Shown: positions 37,373 to 45,655 of the stretch, piece after piece
Layout of the letters: each line of letters begins with the position of its first letter
How positions within the stretch are numbered: position 1 is the first letter of the stretch
Assembly: GCF_017876795.1 (NCBI RefSeq)
Contig: NZ_JAGIOR010000001.1
Span: 3,994,501 to 4,058,500 of the forward strand
DNA from: Rhizobium leguminosarum
Lineage (GTDB): Bacteria > Pseudomonadota > Alphaproteobacteria > Rhizobiales > Rhizobiaceae
Length of the DNA stretch: 64,000 nt
Direction: 5' to 3'
The notes under the pieces: generated by a model
Databases searched by the model: none
The model's input: the letters and a program-made list of their open reading frames with translations, nothing else
Told to the model about the DNA's origin: nothing
Program-made: the position numbers and the translations under genes

Positions 37373-38500
37373 TCACGATGCGCCATTGAGAATATGGTTC
37401 AGCGAAGCGAGAACGCGATCATTCTGCTTGGGCGTTCCGATGGTGACGCGCACCCAATTTTCGTAGCCCGCCTCGTGCCACGGCTTTACGATGATCCCGT
37501 CTGAGAGCAGCGCCTTGGCGACATGCTCGCTCGGAAGGGTGGTCCGGAAGAAAAGAAAGTTAGTCTGGGAAGACGCGGTGATGACGCCGAGCTCGTCCAG
37601 ACCCCGCGCCAACCGTGCTCGCTCGGCTTTTGTGCGTTCGACGGATTGCTTCATCCATTGTTGATCGGCAAGCGCGGCGACGGCCGCGACCTGGGCTGCA
37701 GCGTTCACGTTGAACGGCGGCTTTGCAGCGGCAACGATACGGGCGATCTCACGGTTGAAACAGGTCGCATAGCCCACCCTGAGGCCTGCAAGGCCATAGG
37801 CCTTAGAGAAGGTTCGAAGCACGATCGAAGGAAAATTGCCGCTGCGAACCAGCGCCATCCCGTCCGTCTGCCCTTCTTCCATATATTCGAAATAGGCTTC
37901 GTCCAGCACGAAGAGTGTTTGCGGCCGCGTGGCGGCCACCAGCCTGTCGAGCTCGCTGCGGGTCAGCGCCGCACCGACCGGGTTTGACGGAGACGGAAGG
38001 AAGAAAAGCGCCGGGCCGGTTGCAAGCGCCGCTTCCAGAGCCGGGATGTCGAAGCCCATATCCGTCGTCATCGGTACCTTGGTGACCCGTGCTCCCGCTG
38101 CAAGCGGCTCGATCTCGTGCAAGCCGAAGCTCGGCGTCACGGTCAACGCCGATGAACCCGGTACGAGGAAGGCACGGGAGATGGCGGCGACCATCTCCTC
38201 CGAGCCATTGCCGACGACGATTTGGCCGGGCGGCAGGTCAAGCACACGGGACAGGGCGTTTCGCAGTTCGGTGCAGGCTGGATCCGAATATCGGGACGGG
38301 TTGAAGGCCGACGATGCCAGTGCTCCCATCACCTTCGGCGAGCAGCCGTTCGGATTTTCATTGCTGGCGAGTGCCGCGATGTCGTCATGGCCGCTCAACT
38401 GACGCGCAAGGCCGATATTCATGCCTGCATTGTAAGTCGGCAAGGCCGATATATGCGGGTTGGGGACGATCCCTGGCTTTGCGGATTCATTGACTGACAT
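37373..38500 (-). CDS. hisC: Histidinol-phosphate aminotransferase-type PLP enzyme
   Basis: The 375-residue fold-type I aminotransferase has the PLP-binding Asp in VLDEAYFEY, the Schiff-base lysine in FSKAYGLAGLRVGY and the HisC-like PSNPVGA. HisC enzymes transaminate histidinol phosphate, and many rhizobial paralogues also act on aromatic or other amino acids. It is 70 bases downstream of a flavin reductase gene on the same strand, inside a catabolic-looking cluster. A role in histidine synthesis is therefore not assured. Confidence 0.87.
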   Translation of the reverse strand: MSVNESAKPGIVPNPHISALPTYNAGMNIGLARQLSGHDDIAALASNENPNGCSPKVMGALASSAFNPSRYSDPACTELRNALSRVLDLPPGQIVVGNGSEEMVAAISRAFLVPGSSALTVTPSFGLHEIEPLAAGARVTKVPMTTDMGFDIPALEAALATGPALFFLPSPSNPVGAALTRSELDRLVAATRPQTLFVLDEAYFEYMEEGQTDGMALVRSGNFPSIVLRTFSKAYGLAGLRVGYATCFNREIARIVAAAKPPFNVNAAAQVAAVAALADQQWMKQSVERTKAERARLARGLDELGVITASSQTNFLFFRTTLPSEHVAKALLSDGIIVKPWHEAGYENWVRVTIGTPKQNDRVLASLNHILNGAS

Positions 38501-38570
38501 CGATCAAGCGCTTTCGAATTTCCATGGGACGGGTGACCAAGGGAGAGGGATTGCTGCGGGACGTCTTGGT

Positions 38571-39116
38571 TCAGGAGGCCGGGGCAACGTCCGCGAGATG
38601 GCGAAAGGCGCCGTTCCAGTAAAGAAGCGGCTCAGCCCCTCTCCGCAGCGTGATCGCCCTCACCCTTCCAATCAATATGGCGTGGGAATGCATGTGGATG
38701 GTCTCGTCCAGTTCGCAATCGAGAGCCGTCAGCGCGCCGTCGAGCACCAGCGCGCCGGTCTCAAGCGTCGACCACGCGCCACCCTCGTAGCGGCGAACGC
38801 CGCTTCTTCCCCCGTAACCGGCAAATGATTGCGCCACGCTCTGCTGGTCATGCGCAAGCACGTTGACGCAGAAGTGTCTGTGGCGCTGCAGCGCCGGCCA
38901 CGAAGACGATCCGCGATTGACGCTGACGATGACGGGGGGGACGTCGGCCGACAATGATGACACCGAGGTCGCCGTAAAACCGGTCCGGCCATCACCGATA
39001 CCCACGGTGATGACGCTAACGGCGCCGGCGAGATAGCGCATCGATGCCTTGAAAAGGTCCTGGTCGACCACCTGCAACTCGGCAGGGATCTCGGGAAGCG
39101 TTATTGAAACTGTCAT
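38571..39116 (-). CDS. Flavin reductase-like domain protein
   Basis: The 181-residue protein is of the HpaC/NtaB flavin reductase family: RYLAGAVSVITVG at the start, TGFTATSVSSLSADVPPVIVSVN for the flavin-binding strand, FCVNVLAHDQ and HSHAILIGRV near the end. It supplies reduced FMN to a two-component monooxygenase. The frame is open to 39311, but the upstream part is the remnant of a monooxygenase C-terminus; ATG 39116 is the natural start. It forms a unit with the downstream hisC. Confidence 0.9.
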   Translation of the reverse strand: MTVSITLPEIPAELQVVDQDLFKASMRYLAGAVSVITVGIGDGRTGFTATSVSSLSADVPPVIVSVNRGSSSWPALQRHRHFCVNVLAHDQQSVAQSFAGYGGRSGVRRYEGGAWSTLETGALVLDGALTALDCELDETIHMHSHAILIGRVRAITLRRGAEPLLYWNGAFRHLADVAPAS

Positions 39117-39188
39117 CGGGGATCCTCGATAGTCTTTCAGGAAGCCCCGACCGGAGCCTCCGAGACATTGCGTCCTGGCGCAGACGGA

Positions 39189-39307
39189 TTTGCGTGCGGC
39201 GGAGTCGCGGTTGACCGGCATCGAGAGACCCAAGTTCTCCCGCCGCGTCTTTCCTTCGTATTCGAACAAGCTCCGATGCCGAGTTTCAGTTTGTCCTGCC
39301 GAGGCAT
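39189..39307 (-). pseudogene. Internally deleted NtaA/SnaA/DszA-type monooxygenase remnant
   Basis: Reading the minus strand, an ATG at 39307 with AAAGGTGA before it encodes MPRQDKLKLGIGA, like the N-terminus MARKMKLG of the intact monooxygenase at 40738-42075. Within a few bases, in another frame, follows LFEYEGKTRRENLGLSMP, nearly identical to that protein's C-terminus (EYEGSTLRENLGLSMP). About 400 codons between are missing. The remnant lies directly upstream of the flavin reductase, which would have been its partner. Confidence 0.8.
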
Positions 39308-39444
39308 GCAATCACCTTTCAAAGGCTTTGGGTTGAGCGTGCTTGTCGTGCGCCGATTGCTGATCAATGTGTCTTCGGCAGCTCCCCTCACATTCAATAG
39401 GCCGGGCCTGCCAAGGCAACAAGGCGGCAACAAATGCGTTCATT

Positions 39445-39459
39445 TTTAGATTTTCTAAA
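39445..39459. promoter_or_regulatory. Candidate operator TTTAG-N5-CTAAA (copy 1)
   Basis: TTTAG (39445-39449), ATTTT, CTAAA (39455-39459) lies between the monooxygenase remnant (minus) and the aminotransferase (plus). The same element is found at 42158-42174 upstream of the intact monooxygenase. It fits a T-N11-A LysR-type box. Confidence 0.5.
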
Positions 39460-39573
39460 CGGCGGGAGATCGTCGATGTCGGCGTTGTGAGCGCCTGTCT
39501 TATGGTCTTCGACAAAGCGGTTGAGAAGGCGAGCGATATCGGTGTAGCAATCGATTTCAAAAGGATAATCGAT

Positions 39574-40737
39574 ATGCCAATCGCTGCCGCCAATTCGCTC
39601 GTTGCTCGTCTTTCACCTCCACCAATTCCCTCTGTCATTGCCTGGAGCCGCGAATATACCGGTGGAAAGGGCGCGCTCATCGATCTCTCGCAAGCCGTGC
39701 CGGGCTATCCGGCGCATCCGGAGATGCTGCGGCTACTCGGCGAGGCCGCCGCATCGCAGGCCATGACCGGCTACGGACCGATCGAGGGAGAGGCGGTCTT
39801 GCGGACGGCCTATGCGCGACATGTGAGCGGGCTTTACGGTGCGCCCGTCGGTGCTGAGAATGTCCACATCACCTCCGGCTGCAATCAAGCCTTCATGTGC
39901 GCGGCCATCGCGCTTGCAGGCGCCGGCGAAACCGTCGCACTGACCAATCCCTTCTATTTCAATCACGATACGACACTGGCAATGCTCGGGATCAAGCGTG
40001 CGTTGGTCGCATGTGATGCGGCGAATGGATTTCTTCCCGATCTCGCATCCGCCGAACAAGCGCTAGCTGCCGGAGCGCGCGCCCTGGCGATCGTCACGCC
40101 CAACAATCCGAGCGGGGCAGTCTATCCGCCGGCATTGTTGCATGACCTGTTCCTGTTGTGCCGGAAATACGGCGCCTGGCTGATCCAGGACGAGACCTAT
40201 CGCGATTTCCTGGCGGAGGGTTACGGGCCTCCGCACGCGCTGCTCTCCGAGCCCGGATGGGAGGAAACGCTCGTTCTCCTTTACAGCTTCTCGAAGTCCT
40301 TCTGCATTCCCGGCCACAGGCTCGGCGCAATTACGGCGGGTCCGAAGCTGCTCGCCGAGATCACCAAGGTCATGGACAATATGCAGATCTGCGCGCCGCG
40401 CTCAGCGCAGCATGCCGTCGCCGAGGCCTTGCCGGTGCTGGCAACCTGGCGGGCCGATAACCGGCTGGAAATCGCCAGGCGGGCGGATGCGTTGAAGACG
40501 GTGATCGTTGAGTTGCCCGGCTGGGATATCGCCGCGATCGGCGCCTATTTTGCCTTCATCCGCCATCCCTTCGCCGATCAGCCGTCCACGGTGGTCGCCG
40601 AGCGGCTTGCGAAACAGGCGGGCATCATCTCGATCCCCGGCGCTTATTTCGGCGAAGGGCAGGAGCGATATCTGCGCCTGGCCTTTGCCAACGCAGATAC
40701 GGCTTCGATCGGCCTGCTCGGTGAACGCCTGCGCTGA
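39574..40737 (+). CDS. Class I/II PLP-dependent aminotransferase
   Basis: The 387-residue aminotransferase has an aspartate aminotransferase fold: YGPIEGEAVLR, VTPNNPSGA, the PLP Asp/Tyr region IQDETYRDF and the lysine in YSFSKSFCIPGHRLG. ATG 39574 is preceded by AAGGAT; the open frame begins earlier within intergenic DNA and the remnant's promoter region. It converges on the monooxygenase gene with adjoining stops. The substrate is unknown; the cluster suggests an amino acid brought in by the nearby ABC transporter or one of its products. Confidence 0.87.
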   Translation: MPIAAANSLVARLSPPPIPSVIAWSREYTGGKGALIDLSQAVPGYPAHPEMLRLLGEAAASQAMTGYGPIEGEAVLRTAYARHVSGLYGAPVGAENVHITSGCNQAFMCAAIALAGAGETVALTNPFYFNHDTTLAMLGIKRALVACDAANGFLPDLASAEQALAAGARALAIVTPNNPSGAVYPPALLHDLFLLCRKYGAWLIQDETYRDFLAEGYGPPHALLSEPGWEETLVLLYSFSKSFCIPGHRLGAITAGPKLLAEITKVMDNMQICAPRSAQHAVAEALPVLATWRADNRLEIARRADALKTVIVELPGWDIAAIGAYFAFIRHPFADQPSTVVAERLAKQAGIISIPGAYFGEGQERYLRLAFANADTASIGLLGERLR

Positions 40738-42075
40738 TCAGGCGGGGGCCGCGAACCGATTGGCGGGCATGGAGAGCCCGAGATTTTCGCGAAGCGTCGA
40801 ACCTTCATATTCCTCGCGGAACAATCCGCGGCGGCGCAGTTCCGGCAAGACAAGCGTTACGAAATCGTCGAGGCTTGCCGGCAAGGTCGGGAACATCAGG
40901 ATGAAGCCGTCGGCGGCGCGCGTATCGAACCATTCCTCCATGAAGTCGGCGATTTCGGCCGGCGTGCCGGTCATGCCGTTGCCCGTATGCTTTTCCGCAT
41001 AATGGCGGATGAGTTCTCCTACGGTGCGGCCGTTCTTGACGAAGTCGACCAGTTCGTCGAAGAGCGCCCGCGAGCCCTTGGGCGCGTCCGGGAGCCGGTC
41101 CATCGGAAAAGGCTTGTCCAGAGGCACGCCTCGCAGATCCGCCTCCAGGAATTCCGAAAGCATCAGGCGACCAACATCGGGATGCATCTTGTCGATCAGG
41201 TAATCGACCTTCGCCTGCGCTTCGGCTCTGGTCTCACCGACATTGACGACGACGCCCGGCATGATCTTGAGATCATCCGGGTCGCGTCCGTAGGCCGGCA
41301 TACGTTTTTTCACATTTTCATAGAAGGCCCGGTTGCGGTCGATGTTGGACGCGAGGCTGAAGACGATCTCCGCGGTGCGCGCCGCCATTTCCATGCCGGG
41401 TTCGGAGCCGCCGGCCTGCGCGATAACCGGGCGGCCCTGAGGTGTCCGGGCGATATTGAGGGGACCGCGCACTTGGAAATGCTTACCCTTGTGGTTCAGC
41501 GTATGATGCTTGGTCTTGTCGTAATAGACCCCGCTCTTGCGGTCGAGAAGTAGGGCTCCGTCCTCAAAACTATCCCACAGGCCGAAGACGACGTCGACGA
41601 ATTCGTTGCCTCGCTCATAGCGCAAGGCGTGCGGATCCAGGCCCTCGCGATTGAAATTGTAGCCGGTCTCGTCATGGTCGGAGGTGACGACATTCCAACA
41701 GGCGCGGCCGCCGCTGAGATGATCTATCGAGGCGAAGAGGCGCGCGACGTTATAAGGCTCGTAGTAGCTCGTCGACACGGTTGCGACCAGACCAAGATTC
41801 TGTGTGGTGACCGAAAGCGCCGATAGCAGTGAAAGCGGCTCGAAGCGGTTCATCTTGGTGGGAATACGGGCGAGAGCATCAGGATCGCCGACGGCTGCGG
41901 CGGGTGAATCCGCCATGAACATGAAGTCGAACTTCGCCGCCTCCGACCTTTTGGCAACGTCAAGAAGATGGGCAAAGTCATTGGCGCCGTTGATATCGCT
42001 GGCAGGATGAAGCCACGATGCCGGATGGAAGCCGAACGTGTAGACAAAGGTGCCGAGCTTCATCTTACGCGCCAT
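40738..42075 (-). CDS. NtaA/SnaA/DszA-family FMN-dependent monooxygenase
   Basis: The 445-residue protein is a bacterial-luciferase-like monooxygenase: MKLGTFVYTFGFHPASW at the start, DHLSGGRACWNVVTS in the middle and PVIAQAGGSEPGM further on. Its length and C-terminus (LRENLGLSMP) are typical of the NtaA/SnaA/DszA branch. These enzymes use FMNH2 from a partner reductase to cleave C-N or C-S bonds in compounds such as nitrilotriacetate, dibenzothiophene sulfone or S-substituted cysteines. GGAGG lies ten bases before ATG. The flavin reductase at 38571 is the likely partner. Confidence 0.9.
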   Translation of the reverse strand: MARKMKLGTFVYTFGFHPASWLHPASDINGANDFAHLLDVAKRSEAAKFDFMFMADSPAAAVGDPDALARIPTKMNRFEPLSLLSALSVTTQNLGLVATVSTSYYEPYNVARLFASIDHLSGGRACWNVVTSDHDETGYNFNREGLDPHALRYERGNEFVDVVFGLWDSFEDGALLLDRKSGVYYDKTKHHTLNHKGKHFQVRGPLNIARTPQGRPVIAQAGGSEPGMEMAARTAEIVFSLASNIDRNRAFYENVKKRMPAYGRDPDDLKIMPGVVVNVGETRAEAQAKVDYLIDKMHPDVGRLMLSEFLEADLRGVPLDKPFPMDRLPDAPKGSRALFDELVDFVKNGRTVGELIRHYAEKHTGNGMTGTPAEIADFMEEWFDTRAADGFILMFPTLPASLDDFVTLVLPELRRRGLFREEYEGSTLRENLGLSMPANRFAAPA

Positions 42076-42157
42076 GAAATTCCAGCCTCCAAGATTGATG
42101 ATTGCGCAAATTATCGCCGCGCCGATTTTTCGAGCAATAGTGCTGAACTATCTTTCA

Positions 42158-42174
42158 TTTTAGTTTTTCTAAAA
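42158..42174. promoter_or_regulatory. Candidate operator TTTTAG-N5-CTAAAA (copy 2)
   Basis: TTTTAG (42158-42163), TTTTT, CTAAAA (42169-42174) is a perfect inverted repeat in the 113-bp gap between the LysR gene and the monooxygenase gene it precedes. It shares sequence with 39445-39459. Confidence 0.5.
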
Positions 42175-42188
42175 GATTGGCAAGATCT

Positions 42189-43121
42189 TTATTGCGGGGC
42201 GGAAATCCGCGCCTGCTGCCGCGAAATCGTCATCAGCCAATCGCGGAAGGCGGCACCATGGGATTTCTGTAGCGCTGACCTATCCCAGGCCAGGAAATAA
42301 CTTTCGCGAAGCGGGATCCGGACATCGAGGGGAATGACGAGCGTCTGAGCTTCCAGCTCATCGGCGATCATCGACATTTGCGCGAGGACGATGCCACGTT
42401 TTTTGACGGCAGCGTCGATCGCGCGGCTTGATAAGGTGAAGGACAGTCCAGGCGTCGTCTCCCTAAGAGTCACGCCCACTTTCGCGGCGAAGTCGACCCA
42501 GCTGGGGTACGGGGTGAAGTGCCTTTCCCATTCGACATGCAATAGCGGATAGTCGAAAAGTTCAAATGCCGACGGCTTAGGCTTTTGAATGAGCGCCGGC
42601 GAGCAGGCGGGCACGACCCAGTCGCGGAATAGCTCGCTGTAATGCTCGTGCTGCAACACGTCCGATCCGTAGCTGATGCGAAAGTCGATTTCATCGAAGC
42701 CCATACGTGGCTCACTGTCGCGACCGATGATCCGGACATGTGCATCCGGATGAAGCGCCTGCCAACCGAAGATAAGCCGGCCGATCCACTTATTGACGAC
42801 GGAAGACAAGGCACTCAGGACGAGGGCATTTTCATTGCGTGCCCGCTCCAGCATACGCTCGGCAATCGCGAATTGCTCGAAGCCTTTGGATATCTCCTGA
42901 TGATACAGCCTGCCCCAGAGGGTCAGCTCCGCGGTGCGGCCGTTGCGCTCCAGAAGCGTCACGCCCAGAAAGCTTTCGATCTTGCGCACCTGCTGGCTGA
43001 TCGCACCGGGCGAAACGTTCAATTCCAGGGCAGCGGCCGTCACGCTACCGCAGCGGCCGACGGCTTCGAAGGCCTGCAAGCCTTTAAGCGGAATGGCTTT
43101 GAAGCGGCGGGGCGCACTCAC
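42189..43121 (-). CDS. LysR-family transcriptional regulator
   Basis: The 310-residue protein has an N-terminal helix-turn-helix (LQAFEAVGRCGSVTAAALEL then SPGAISQQVRKIESFLG) and a C-terminal periplasmic-binding-protein-like sensor domain. The start is a GTG overlapping the GntR stop by four bases. It resembles the GcvA branch. It is followed on the same strand by the monooxygenase, whose upstream region contains a T-N11-A palindrome, the usual LysR target shape. Confidence 0.93.
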   Translation of the reverse strand: MSAPRRFKAIPLKGLQAFEAVGRCGSVTAAALELNVSPGAISQQVRKIESFLGVTLLERNGRTAELTLWGRLYHQEISKGFEQFAIAERMLERARNENALVLSALSSVVNKWIGRLIFGWQALHPDAHVRIIGRDSEPRMGFDEIDFRISYGSDVLQHEHYSELFRDWVVPACSPALIQKPKPSAFELFDYPLLHVEWERHFTPYPSWVDFAAKVGVTLRETTPGLSFTLSSRAIDAAVKKRGIVLAQMSMIADELEAQTLVIPLDVRIPLRESYFLAWDRSALQKSHGAAFRDWLMTISRQQARISAPQ

Positions 43122-43864
43122 GTTGCGTTTCTCCGGGACGAATTGTCGGACATTTCCTGCTCGGTCGGCTGAAAGTCACCGGCGAATTGAAAGCGGTCGC
43201 CAGGATGGGTGATTTCGACATAGCTGACGGTCCGGCCATTCTGCCATGTCTGGCGAATGAGCGTCAGGCAGGCGTCACCACGCTCGGTCTCGAGCAGCCT
43301 GGCGGTTGCCGGATCTGCGGAAACGGCGCGAATGATGTGCCTTGCCTTCGACCACGGCACCTGCTCCAGCAGCCATTTGGCCGGCGGAACGGATGCGAAG
43401 TTTTCATTCCTGGCAAGCGGTACGGCATCAAGCATGATGATGCGTCGCTCGATGGCGTTCGGCTTGCCGTCGACGAGATGCAGACATTGCAGCTTGAGAA
43501 CCTCCGCACCCGGCCTTTCACCCAATAAGACGGCGCCTGACGTATCCAGTTTCTCTATCTGCCGCTTCATGATGCGGTGGTCGTGCTTGTGTCCGGCAAG
43601 CTCCGCCGCGGTACTGATATCCTGAATATCCATGACCGTGCGATCGATCTGCTGCGAGGCGACAAAGGAGCCTGTCTTGCGTCGCCGCACGATCATGCCG
43701 CGCTCGGCGAGCGCCGACAGCGCCTTGTTGACGGTCATCCGCGAGCATTGGTATTGGTCGGCGAGTTTATGCTCGATCGGGATACGCTGGCCAGGTTTCC
43801 AATCGCCATTCATGATCTTCGCCTCGATGTCTCCGAAGATTCTGTGATGAATTGAGACCAACAC
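43118..43864 (-). CDS. GntR-family regulator, HutC subfamily (UTRA domain)
   Basis: The 248-residue protein has a GntR winged helix (IEAKIMNGDWKPGQRIP, then YQCSRMTVNKALSALAERG) and a UTRA ligand-binding domain with the HutC-typical VPWSKARHIIRAVSAD and EVTHPGDRFQFAG-like ending. HutC proteins usually sense urocanate or related acids and repress uptake and breakdown genes. The start is a GTG at 43864. It is divergent from the amino-acid ABC transporter, whose promoter carries a TGT-N4-ACA site, and is translationally coupled to LysR. Confidence 0.92.
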   Translation of the reverse strand: MLVSIHHRIFGDIEAKIMNGDWKPGQRIPIEHKLADQYQCSRMTVNKALSALAERGMIVRRRKTGSFVASQQIDRTVMDIQDISTAAELAGHKHDHRIMKRQIEKLDTSGAVLLGERPGAEVLKLQCLHLVDGKPNAIERRIIMLDAVPLARNENFASVPPAKWLLEQVPWSKARHIIRAVSADPATARLLETERGDACLTLIRQTWQNGRTVSYVEITHPGDRFQFAGDFQPTEQEMSDNSSRRNAT

Positions 43865-43961
43865 TCACCTCGATCCCGCGACGGCGTTCAGATCCTGGCC
43901 TCGATGCGAGGCGGTTTCGGCCAAAGGTCCGGCACGTTTTTTGCCTTTCATGACTTTTACA

Positions 43962-44002
43962 TTGACACTGTATGCCGAGCTATATCTATTTGTATAGACA
44001 AA
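43962..44002 (+). promoter_or_regulatory. ABC transporter promoter with GntR-type operator
   Basis: TTGACA (43962-43967) is followed about 15-17 bases later by a weak -10 (TATCTA/TCTATT). The palindrome TTTGT-ATAG-ACAAA (43989-44002) overlaps and follows it. The TGT-N4-ACA half-site pattern matches HutC/FadR-type GntR operators. Confidence 0.55.
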
Positions 44003-44086
44003 AGCGGGCCAGAGAAGCTCGTTCGGCGGGAATACGCTGGGGAACCTGGACTCTTCCGCTGGAAGGGCAAAACTGGAGAGAAGATC

Positions 44087-44914
44087 ATGAAGAAGAATTC
44101 ATTGCTCAAAGGGTTGATGAGCGCCGCGTTCCTGCTCGGGGCGACACTTTCCGCGCACGCTGCCGATACGCTGGCGGCGGTCAAGGCCGCCGGCACCCTC
44201 AAGGTCGGCACCGAGACGGCCTTCGCACCCTTTGACTTCATCGACGCTGGTGAGCATGTCGGATTGAACGTCGATCTTTTCGACGAGATCGGCAAGGAGC
44301 TCGGTGTGAAGATCGAGTGGGTGACGTTGCCCTGGGACGGCGTTTTCCCTGCTTTGGAAGCCGGAAAATTTGACGTGGTGGCCGGCCCGGCGACGATTAC
44401 CAAGAAACGCATGGAGCGCTATCGCTTCACGCCGCCGCTGGCAGAAGCGACCATAGCCATTCTCAAAAAGGCGGGCGATCAAACCATCAGCAAGCCGGAA
44501 GACATCGCTGGCAAGAAGATCGGCGTCGGCAAGGCAACCTCGCAGCTCGATCAGCTCAAGGAATTCTCCGAGACATTGCCGACGAAAGCGGACATTCGTG
44601 AATATCCGGCCTTTACCGAATCCTATGCCGATCTTGCCGCCGGTCGCATCGCCGGCGTGGCAAACTCTCTGCCGAACATTGCTTTCGTCGCCAAGCAGCG
44701 TGAGGGTGTCTTCGAAGTCGTGCTACCGCCCTTCGGCAAAAAATCCTATTTCGGCTTTATCGGCCTGAAGGATACCGATCACGCGCCGCTAATGGATGCG
44801 ATCGATGCCGCGATGCTGAAGATAAAGGCGGACGGCAGAATGGCCACGCTGCAGAAGAAGTGGTTCGGCGCGACCTTCGACACCCCGGATTCGGTCAAGG
44901 ATCCAGCATTCTGA
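44087..44914 (+). CDS. Polar amino-acid ABC transporter substrate-binding protein
   Basis: The 275-residue periplasmic protein has a signal peptide (cleavage near AHA-ADT) and a family 3 solute-binding fold: TLKVGTETAFAPFDFID, GLNVDLFDEIGKELGVKIEWV and the PATITKKRMERYRFTPP hinge region. It binds an amino acid or related compound. ATG 44087 has GGAGAG before it; the frame is open upstream through the promoter. It is followed by a strong hairpin and two permease genes. Confidence 0.93.
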   Translation: MKKNSLLKGLMSAAFLLGATLSAHAADTLAAVKAAGTLKVGTETAFAPFDFIDAGEHVGLNVDLFDEIGKELGVKIEWVTLPWDGVFPALEAGKFDVVAGPATITKKRMERYRFTPPLAEATIAILKKAGDQTISKPEDIAGKKIGVGKATSQLDQLKEFSETLPTKADIREYPAFTESYADLAAGRIAGVANSLPNIAFVAKQREGVFEVVLPPFGKKSYFGFIGLKDTDHAPLMDAIDAAMLKIKADGRMATLQKKWFGATFDTPDSVKDPAF

Positions 44915-44931
44915 TCGATTGATCGTCATCA

Positions 44932-44966
44932 CCAATCATGCCCCGGATGTGCCTGGGCATGATTGG
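44932..44966 (+). promoter_or_regulatory. Intercistronic hairpin between binding protein and permease
   Basis: CCAATCATGCCC (44932-44943), an 11-base loop, GGGCATGATTGG (44955-44966) is a perfect 12-bp stem without a T tract. It probably protects the upstream mRNA or partly terminates, giving more binding protein than permease. Confidence 0.65.
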
Positions 44967-45013
44967 AAGCAGATCCGGTTTCATGACCGCCAAGGGGACG
45001 ACATCCAACCCTC

Positions 45014-45655
45014 ATGTCCTTCAAACTCTTCGAATTGCTGCTGCAGGCGTCGATCTATACGGTCACGATCAGCATCGTATCAATCCTGATCGGTTTCGCC
45101 ATCGCGATCCTGCTGTCGGGCATGCTGCTTTCGCTGCGGCGCCATCTGGTGTTGCCTGCCCGGATTTTTGTCAGCTTTTTCCGCGGCGTGCCGCTGCTTG
45201 TGCAATTGCTGCTGATTTACAATCTTTTGCCAGTTATTGGCATCAATGTGCCAAGCGTTGTGGCGGCAGTCGTCGGCCTGTCGCTCTGTACCGCCGCCTA
45301 TCAGGCGGAGAACCTGCGGGGCGGCTTTGCCAGTGTTCCCGTCGGGCTGGTCGAATCCGCTGAAATGGTCGGCTTGACGCCCGGTCAGATCTTTCGCCGC
45401 ATCAAGGTTCCGACCGCCCTTCGCCTGACATTGCCTGCCCTCGTCAACGAGGCGATCCTCATTCTCAAGGCGTCGTCTCTCGTCTCCGTCGTCGGCATTG
45501 TCGAATTGACGCGCATGGCGCAGGATCTCGCTGGCAGCACCTTTCTGCCCCTGCAGCTCTTCGCGTCTGCCGGATTGATCTATCTGGTGATCAACTGGAT
45601 CGTCGCATTGGCCGGCGGCCTGATCGAACGCTCTCTTCCTGGAGCACCCCGATGA
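45014..45655 (+). CDS. Polar amino-acid ABC transporter permease (first)
   Basis: The 213-residue inner-membrane protein has five hydrophobic segments. It has the His/Glu/Gln permease signature, including the FFRGVPLLVQLLLIYN motif and an EAA loop (VESAEMVGLTPGQIFRRI) that contacts the ATPase. It overlaps the second permease by ATGA, and the two probably form a heterodimer. Confidence 0.92.
   Translation: MSFKLFELLLQASIYTVTISIVSILIGFAIAILLSGMLLSLRRHLVLPARIFVSFFRGVPLLVQLLLIYNLLPVIGINVPSVVAAVVGLSLCTAAYQAENLRGGFASVPVGLVESAEMVGLTPGQIFRRIKVPTALRLTLPALVNEAILILKASSLVSVVGIVELTRMAQDLAGSTFLPLQLFASAGLIYLVINWIVALAGGLIERSLPGAPR

Noticed and set aside
39117..39311. Upstream extension of the flavin reductase as a fusion protein
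   Set aside because: The extension is readable only from a TTG, and its sequence is the remnant of a monooxygenase C-terminus. The reductase fold starts at 39116.
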